Assembly (NCBI GenBank): GCA_014534295.1
Contig: JACVRU010000004.1
Span: 1 to 26,978 of the forward strand
DNA from: Thermoleophilia bacterium
GTDB lineage: Bacteria; Actinomycetota; Thermoleophilia; Gaiellales; Gaiellaceae
Length of the DNA: 26,978 nucleotides
Direction of reading: 5' to 3'
Of the stretch, positions 23,205-26,978 are shown in pieces (position 1 is the first letter of the stretch; each line of letters starts with the position of its first letter). Below the pieces are notes generated by a model. The model was given only the letters and a program-made list of their open reading frames with translations. It was not told the origin of the DNA and made no database searches. The translations under genes and the position numbers were made by a program.

Positions 23205-23462
23205 ATGCCGCGGGGCGGACGACTCGGGCCGCGCTTCGGCCTCGAGGCCGGGTTCCTGATCGGCGTGGCGGTGGTGCTGGGGCTCCTGGAGGTCTCCTGG
23301 CCGGTCGTCTTCGCCGCGATGGCGGTCGCCTGGGTCCTCGTCGCCGCCGTCGAGGTCGCGCTCGCCCGGGCGCAGACCGCAGGAGCGGGCGACGCCGGTC
23401 CAGGGCACCCCGACGAGGAGGAGCGCGACCCGTTTCGCGACGCCTTCCGGCCGCCGGGATGA
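23205..23462 (+). CDS. Small two-helix membrane protein, unknown function
   Basis: The product has 85 residues with two hydrophobic helices (about 14-28, LEAGFLIGVAVVLGLLEV; 32-53, WPVVFAAMAVAWVLVAAVEVAL) and an acidic cytoplasmic-looking tail (DEEERDPFRDAFRPPG). No family is recognised. The ATG lies one base after the aspS stop and the TGA overlaps the next start (ATGA), so it is co-expressed with aspS and the DPBB protein. Confidence 0.7.
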   Translation: MPRGGRLGPRFGLEAGFLIGVAVVLGLLEVSWPVVFAAMAVAWVLVAAVEVALARAQTAGAGDAGPGHPDEEERDPFRDAFRPPG

Positions 23463-23890
23463 ACCTGCCCCTCGCGCAGCGGGAGATCGCGCTCGCGGCC
23501 GTCGCGCTGCTGGCCGTCGTGCTCGCAGTTGGGCTCACGCGAGGCGGGCGGGACGGCGAGGCCTCGGCACCCGCGCGGGCCGCGGCGACGGGCGAGTGGT
23601 ACCGGGCCCGTGCCGGGACGTACGCCTTCCCGCCCGGGTCCGAGCAGACGGCCTGCGGCCTCCCCGCCGGCCCTGGGACGCTCGGCCTCGCACATCCCGT
23701 GCTGCCCTGCGGCGCGAAGATCGTCTTCCGTTTCGAGGACCAGGAGATCCTCACGCAGGTCGTCGACCGCGGAGCGGGGCTGCCCGGGCGCGAGTTCGAC
23801 CTCACGCCGGGGCTTGCCGAGCGCATCGGGTTGAGCGGGATCCAGCCGATCCAGTGGCGGTTCGCCTCGCCGCCCGAGGAGAGCGGCTAG
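23459..23890 (+). CDS. Membrane-anchored double-psi beta-barrel (RlpA-like) protein
   Basis: The product has 143 residues. An N-terminal transmembrane anchor (about 10-27, IALAAVALLAVVLAVGLT) is followed by an Ala/Gly-rich linker and a double-psi beta-barrel domain (about 66-136). The domain shows LGLAHPVLPCGAKIVFRF, the family's VDRGA motif (98-102) and REFDLTPGLAERIGL (107-121). This is the RlpA/expansin-type pattern associated with peptidoglycan binding or cleavage, so a cell-wall role outside the membrane is likely. Two cysteines (66 and 84) could form a disulfide. It starts inside the preceding stop; its own TAG stop is also part of the candidate -10 box of the downstream RNA. Confidence 0.8.
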   Translation: MNLPLAQREIALAAVALLAVVLAVGLTRGGRDGEASAPARAAATGEWYRARAGTYAFPPGSEQTACGLPAGPGTLGLAHPVLPCGAKIVFRFEDQEILTQVVDRGAGLPGREFDLTPGLAERIGLSGIQPIQWRFASPPEESG

Positions 23891-23893
23891 AGT
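23888..23893 (+). promoter_or_regulatory. -10 box (TAGAGT) for the candidate 6S RNA
   Basis: TAGAGT begins at the stop codon of the DPBB gene. A start point 7 bases beyond would be about 23900, a few bases before the closing stem of the RNA. A -35 element is not obvious (TTCGCC at 23861 is too far upstream for normal spacing). Confidence 0.4.
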
Positions 23894-23899
23894 GAGCGA

Positions 23900-24047
23900 G
23901 CCCGACCCCGTGCGCGGCTTCGCGCGACAAAGTGGAACCAACATCCGCTGAGAGGGAGCCCGGGTCCGGCCGAGGCGAACCCGAACGCCGGCAGGGCACC
24001 CACCTGGCTCGCCAGGTTCTCACGGGCGCGAGGACGACGGCGGGGTT
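23900..24047 (+). ncRNA. ssrS: Candidate 6S RNA (RNA polymerase-binding regulatory RNA)
   Basis: The 415-base gene-free gap opens with a segment that folds like 6S RNA. A long interrupted closing stem has two outer blocks: GACCCCGT (23904-23911) with GCGGGGTT (24040-24047), and CTTCGCGC (23918-23925) with GCGCGAGG (24026-24033). The two strands are equal in length, 22 bases each. Inside is a large open region. On its 3' side is a small hairpin, ACCTGG-CTCG-CCAGGT (24002-24017), in an ACCCACCTGG...CCAGGTTC context like the 3' bubble of many 6S RNAs. A terminal stem follows: GCCC (23958-23961)/GGGC (23994-23997) and CCGGC (23966-23970)/GCCGG (23987-23991). Size (~150) and a -10 box at 23888 fit. 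A 6S gene near aspS is also known from Bacillus, as I recall. Not checked with a covariance model. Confidence 0.6.
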
Positions 24048-24048
24048 A

Positions 24049-24081
24049 ACCGGCGGAAAGTGCGTCGCACTTTCCGCCGGT
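24049..24081. repeat. Perfect 33-base palindrome after the candidate 6S RNA
   Basis: Sixteen bases (24049-24064, ACCGGCGGAAAGTGCG) are repeated perfectly in inverted form at 24066-24081 around a single T at 24065. As RNA it gives about a 15-bp stem with a 3-base loop. It begins 2 bases after the closing stem of the RNA. No T run follows, so it is either an unusual terminator or a copy of a dispersed palindromic repeat. Confidence 0.8.
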
Positions 24082-24294
24082 CGGGCTTGAGCCACGGAGG
24101 AGCTGGCGGCTCCGGCGCGCGGCCTTCCAGTGGGTTCTGGCGCACCCCCGAGGCTCGCTGCCCTCCGCGCGTTGCCCTGCGGCCCAGGCGCTCCGGGCAC
24201 GGACACCGCCGCTGCGCACACGCGCCTCGTGACGGGCGCGCCTGCGCGGCTGCGCCGCTTCGATCTCGCGCGTCCGAGTGGAATCGACCACGGC
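24082..24294. other. Gene-free stretch upstream of mnmA
   Basis: No credible reading frame, tRNA or known riboswitch is seen in these ~210 bases. The sequence is GC-rich with several short inverted repeats. It separates the palindrome from the mnmA promoter and may hold upstream control sequence. Confidence 0.5.
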
Positions 24295-24300
24295 TAGGCT
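24295..24300 (+). promoter_or_regulatory. -10 box (TAGGCT) of mnmA, leaderless-type promoter
   Basis: TAGGCT is followed by exactly 6 bases (GGCTCG) and the mnmA GTG at 24307; there is no Shine-Dalgarno. It would drive the whole mnmA-DUF948-anti-sigma-sigma unit. Confidence 0.5.
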
Positions 24301-24306
24301 GGCTCG

Positions 24307-25563
24307 GTGATCGAGCTGGCCGGAGACTCCTCGCGCGACGGCGAGATCGCGCTCGTCCGTCTCCGGGTGGACGGCGACCGGATCGTCGATGCGGACGCGC
24401 CCGGGCTCGCGCGCGACCTGCGCGGGCTGACCCTGCTCGAGGCCGCGGCCGTCCCCGGCGAGCTGCTCCCGGCCGACGCGCTCGCGAACGCGATCGGGCC
24501 GGTCTTCGCCGCGGAGCGGCACCCCGAGCGCGTGGCCGTGGCGATGAGCGGGGGCGTGGACAGCGCCGTCGCCCTGCTCGAGGCCGGCCCCCACGCGATC
24601 GGCGTCACCCTCCGGCTCTGGCTCGATCCGCACGGACCGGACGCCGAGCGCGCCTGCTGCTCGCCCGAGGCGGTGCTCGCCGCGCGCGAAACCTGCCACG
24701 CGCTCGGCCTCCCGCACGTCACGCTCGACCTGCGCGAGGCCTTCCGCCGGGCGATTGTCGACCCGTTCGTCCAGGCGTACGCCCGCGGGGAGACGCCGAA
24801 CCCGTGCAGCCGCTGCAACGGCAGCTTCCGCTTCGCCGAGCTGCTCGCCTTCACCCGCCGGGCAGGCGCGGTGCGGCTCGCGACGGGCCACTATGCCGCC
24901 GCACGCCTCCACCGGGGCCGGTTGCTGCTGGCCCGCGCCGCGGACGAGGGGAAGGACCAGAGCTACATGCTCGCCCGGCTCGACCCGCGGTTGCTCGACC
25001 GCATCTGGTTCCCCCTCGGCGACCGCACGAAGGCCGAGACACGCGCCGCCGCCGCCGCGGCCGGGCTCGCGGCGGCCGAGCGCCGCGAGAGCCAGGAGGC
25101 GTGCTTCCTCGCCGGCGACGACTACCGTGACTTCCTCGCCCGCCACGGGCTGCCGGCGGCCGCGGGGCGGATCGTCGACGAGTCCGGGCGCGACCTCGGC
25201 CGCCACGACGGCCACTGGCGCTTCACGCCCGGCCAGCGCCGCGGCCTGGGCGTCGTGTCGCCCGAGCCGCTGTACGCGCTCCGGACCGTGCCCTCCTCGA
25301 ACACCGTCGTCGTCGGCCGGCGCGACTCGCTGGCCGTGACGTCGATCGTCGCCCGAGGGCGGCTCTACGTGCCGGCGAGCCGCATCCAGGCGAAGCTCCG
25401 CTACCGCTCGCCGGCCGTGGGCGCGACCGTCGCGGAGACGGCGAGCGGCTTCCGGCTCGAGCTCGACGAGCCCGCGTACGGAGTCGCGAAGGGCCAGGCG
25501 GCGGTGCTCTACGAGGGCGATGCGGTCGTCGGCGCCGGGCTGATCCGTAAGATCAGCCCGTGA
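24307..25563 (+). CDS. mnmA: tRNA-specific 2-thiouridylase MnmA with N-terminal extension
   Basis: The product has 418 residues, about 50-60 longer than usual. Residues ~75-418 are MnmA: PP-loop SGGVDS (81-86) for ATP; CCSPEA (117-122); first catalytic Cys167 in TPNPCSRCN; ATGHYA (192-197); KDQSYML (216-222); FPLGDRTKAETR (235-246); second catalytic Cys266 in ESQEACF. It adds sulfur at C2 of wobble uridine-34 in tRNA-Glu, -Gln and -Lys. Residues 1-74 precede the normal start and contain a VDGDRIVDA...LRGLTLLEAA pattern that recalls an IscU/NifU-like scaffold fragment without its cysteines. The upstream GTG is supported by a TAGGCT box 6 bases before it; a start near residue 76 would leave the canonical enzyme. 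Overlaps the next gene (GTGA). Confidence 0.93.
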   Translation: MIELAGDSSRDGEIALVRLRVDGDRIVDADAPGLARDLRGLTLLEAAAVPGELLPADALANAIGPVFAAERHPERVAVAMSGGVDSAVALLEAGPHAIGVTLRLWLDPHGPDAERACCSPEAVLAARETCHALGLPHVTLDLREAFRRAIVDPFVQAYARGETPNPCSRCNGSFRFAELLAFTRRAGAVRLATGHYAAARLHRGRLLLARAADEGKDQSYMLARLDPRLLDRIWFPLGDRTKAETRAAAAAAGLAAAERRESQEACFLAGDDYRDFLARHGLPAAAGRIVDESGRDLGRHDGHWRFTPGQRRGLGVVSPEPLYALRTVPSSNTVVVGRRDSLAVTSIVARGRLYVPASRIQAKLRYRSPAVGATVAETASGFRLELDEPAYGVAKGQAAVLYEGDAVVGAGLIRKISP

Positions 25564-26021
25564 CCGTGCTCGCAGCCACGGCCGGCGACGTCGCGCAGAT
25601 CGCGCTGGCCGTGTTCCTCTTCGCAGTCGGGCTGAGCCTCGCCTACGCGTTCGTCCGCCTGGGCGGAACCCTCGGCCGCCTCTCCGCGTTGATCAAGGGA
25701 GCGCAACGAGAGCTCCTGCCGGTGATCAGCAAGGTCGGAGGGACGGTCGATCGGGTGAACGGCCAGATGGACAAAGTCGACCTGATGACGGACAGCGCCG
25801 TCGACGCCGTCGAGAGCGTCGACACGGCCGTCCGCGCCGTCAGCCTCGCGATCACGAGGCCCGTCCAGAAGGTCTCCGGGCTCGCGGCCGGGGTCGCCCA
25901 CGGGGTCTCGGACCTCAAGGCGCACCGCGACCCGCGCGCCGCGCTCAGGGCCGCGAAGGACGCCGCGGCCCGCCGGGAGGCCGAGCTCGCCGAGGAGCTG
26001 CGAGACGCGGGCACCCAGTGA
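25560..26021 (+). CDS. DUF948-like membrane protein
   Basis: The product has 153 residues: one N-terminal transmembrane helix (about 11-34, VAQIALAVFLFAVGLSLAYAFV) and a long helical region with DUF948-type spacing of D, V and T (KVGGTVDRVNGQMDKVDLMT, then AVDAVESVDTAVRAVSLAIT), followed by a charged coiled tail (RRALREAKDAAARREAEL-like). The family is common in Gram-positive bacteria and has no fixed function; some members are called general-stress proteins, which fits its place before an anti-sigma/sigma pair. Both ends overlap neighbours by 4 bases (GTGA), so it is co-translated with mnmA and the anti-sigma gene. Confidence 0.75.
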   Translation: MTVLAATAGDVAQIALAVFLFAVGLSLAYAFVRLGGTLGRLSALIKGAQRELLPVISKVGGTVDRVNGQMDKVDLMTDSAVDAVESVDTAVRAVSLAITRPVQKVSGLAAGVAHGVSDLKAHRDPRAALRAAKDAAARREAELAEELRDAGTQ

Positions 26022-26407
26022 CGGGCGACGAGGTCACGCTCACGCTGCCGGGCGGGCGCGAGTTCTACCGGATCGTGCACCTGGTGCTCGGCGGCCTCGC
26101 GATCCGCCTCGACCTGACCTACGAGCAGCTCGAGGATCTCCAGCTCGCACTCGACAGCGTCCTGTCCGAGGCGTCGGCCGACGGCGACGTGACCGTCTCC
26201 GTCAGCGTCGAGGGCCGCTCGATCCGCACCGCGGTCGGCCCGTTCCGGAGCGGCCGCCTGCGCGCCGCCGTCGAGTCGGCCGACGAGGAGCAGCTCAACC
26301 TGCGGCGGCTGCTGGAGACGGTCGTCGACCGCGTCTCGGTGGACGAGCGCGACGGAGGCGAGTGGATCGAGCTGACCAAGAGCCTGGAGCCCGGAGGCGC
26401 GTCGTGA
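26018..26407 (+). CDS. RsbW-like anti-sigma factor without kinase boxes
   Basis: The product has 129 residues. Its first half (REFYRIVHLVLGGLAIRLDL then YEQLEDLQLALDSVL) has the helix pattern of RsbW/SpoIIAB anti-sigma kinases, including the region of the N-box. The residues expected to be Glu and Asn in that box (E-x-x-x-N) read Asp46 and Ser50, and no DxGxG (G1) or later glycine box can be seen. It probably binds the following sigma factor but may not phosphorylate an anti-anti-sigma partner. It starts inside the upstream stop and its own stop overlaps the sigma gene start (GTGA). Assignment rests on pattern and on adjacency to the sigma gene. Confidence 0.7.
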   Translation: MTGDEVTLTLPGGREFYRIVHLVLGGLAIRLDLTYEQLEDLQLALDSVLSEASADGDVTVSVSVEGRSIRTAVGPFRSGRLRAAVESADEEQLNLRRLLETVVDRVSVDERDGGEWIELTKSLEPGGAS

Positions 26408-26978
26408 GCGAGCGCTCGGCCAACGACAAGGCACTGCTGCGACGCTACCACCGGGACGGGGACCTCCAGGCGCGCGAGGAGCTGATCGAGCAGTACATGT
26501 CCCTCGTCCGCTCGCTGGCTCGCCGCTACTCGTACCGCGGCGAGCAGCTCGAGGACCTCGTCCAGATCGGCGCCATCGGCCTGATCAAGGCGATCGACCG
26601 CTTCGACCTCGAGCGCGGCGTCGAGCTCACGACCTACGCCACGCCGAACATCATCGGCGAGATCAAACGGCACTTCCGGGACAAGGGGTGGTCGGTGCGC
26701 GTGCCCCGCGGCCTCCAGGAGCTCAACGTCCGGCTGTCCCGCCTGATCGAGCGGCTCACCGTCGAGCTCGGCCGCTCCCCGAAGATCGCCGAGCTCGCCG
26801 AGGCCGCCGGCGTCACGGAGGAGGAAGTGCTGGAGGCCCTGGAGTCGAGCCGCGCCTACAGCTCGCTGTCACTCTCCGGCGGGGGTGGCGACGACGACGA
26901 CGACCTCGACCCGCTCGAGTCGATCGGCACCGAGGAGCACATGTACGAGGTCTCCGAGGACCGCGCGGTGCTCGAGCC
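26404..26978 (+). CDS. RNA polymerase sigma factor, SigB/SigF/SigG type (partial)
   Basis: 191 codons are visible before the window ends, so region 4 is largely missing. Region 2 is clear: EDLVQIGAIGLIKAIDRFD (about 56-74) and TTYATPNIIGEIKRHFRDKG (about 80-100, core -10 recognition region), followed by WSVRVPRGLQELN typical of the SigB/F/G group. Region 3 includes a helix-turn-helix LGRSPKIAELAEAAGVTEEEV. An unusual Gly-rich then Asp-rich insert (GGGGDDDDDLDPLESIG, about 158-175) links to region 4. It likely directs a stress or developmental regulon. The GTG start overlaps the anti-sigma stop, making mnmA-DUF948-anti-sigma-sigma one coupled unit. Confidence 0.93.
   Translation, partial: MSERSANDKALLRRYHRDGDLQAREELIEQYMSLVRSLARRYSYRGEQLEDLVQIGAIGLIKAIDRFDLERGVELTTYATPNIIGEIKRHFRDKGWSVRVPRGLQELNVRLSRLIERLTVELGRSPKIAELAEAAGVTEEEVLEALESSRAYSSLSLSGGGGDDDDDLDPLESIGTEEHMYEVSEDRAVLE

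Noticed and set aside
21320..23944. An 874-codon minus-strand frame opposite aspS
   Set aside because: The plus strand encodes an unmistakable AspRS; the antisense frame has no recognisable motif.
23891..24306. RNase P RNA, SRP RNA, tmRNA or a riboswitch in the large gap
   Set aside because: The diagnostic cores (GAGGAAAGUCC for RNase P, the GGAAG/AGCAG SRP loop, a tmRNA tRNA-like end) are absent; the fold matches 6S architecture better.
1..26978. Mobile elements or CRISPR arrays
   Set aside because: No transposase, integrase, terminal repeats or regularly spaced direct repeats were seen; composition is even throughout.

Overview
This is a very GC-rich, densely packed chromosomal segment with strong G/C bias at third codon positions, many GTG starts and many 1-4 base gene overlaps. 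Gene content and order (formimidoyltransferase-type hut operon; MBL hydrolase-hisS-aspS; mnmA followed by a SigB/F/G-type sigma factor) fit a deep-branching actinobacterium, most likely Thermoleophilia (Gaiellales/Solirubrobacterales-like). The assignment is inferred from content, not from a marker comparison. I see no phage, IS element or CRISPR array.

Left part (1-6.6 kb), miscellaneous genes: a truncated GNAT acetyltransferase; a secreted six-Asp-box beta-propeller protein; a small membrane protein; a coupled pair of related proteins of unknown function; a secreted SGNH/GDSL hydrolase; tRNA-Gln(CUG) with its terminator; a second GNAT; an HD-family protein whose HD motif reads HC; an RraB-like protein; a third GNAT.

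Centre-left (6.7-13.3 kb): two coupled ABC exporter half-transporters that look like a heterodimer with one degenerate ATP site. They are divergent from a membrane-anchored protein coupled to an alpha/beta-hydrolase-adenylate cyclase fusion. The hydrolase half of the fusion appears to have lost its catalytic Ser and His. A Fe-S uracil-DNA glycosylase-like gene and a SAM methyltransferase follow on the minus strand.

Centre (13.3-18.7 kb): a complete histidine-utilisation operon, ftcD-hutH-hutU-hutI. It takes histidine through urocanate, imidazolonepropionate and formiminoglutamate to glutamate, with the formimino group passed to tetrahydrofolate. A small membrane protein follows it.

Right part (19.2-27 kb): a cupin gene is divergent from an MBL hydrolase-hisS-aspS-small membrane protein-double-psi-beta-barrel protein cluster. 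Next is a 415-base gene-free gap with a strong candidate 6S RNA (23900-24047) and an adjacent perfect 33-base palindrome. Then comes a tightly overlapped run: mnmA with an unusual N-terminal extension, a DUF948-like membrane protein, an RsbW-like anti-sigma protein lacking the kinase boxes, and a SigB/F/G-type sigma factor cut by the window end.

A recurring signal ties the window together. Many first-in-unit genes have a TANNNT -10 box ending 6-7 bases before the start codon and no Shine-Dalgarno sequence, which suggests widespread leaderless transcripts. Downstream genes are mostly coupled by ATGA, GTGA or TGATG overlaps.
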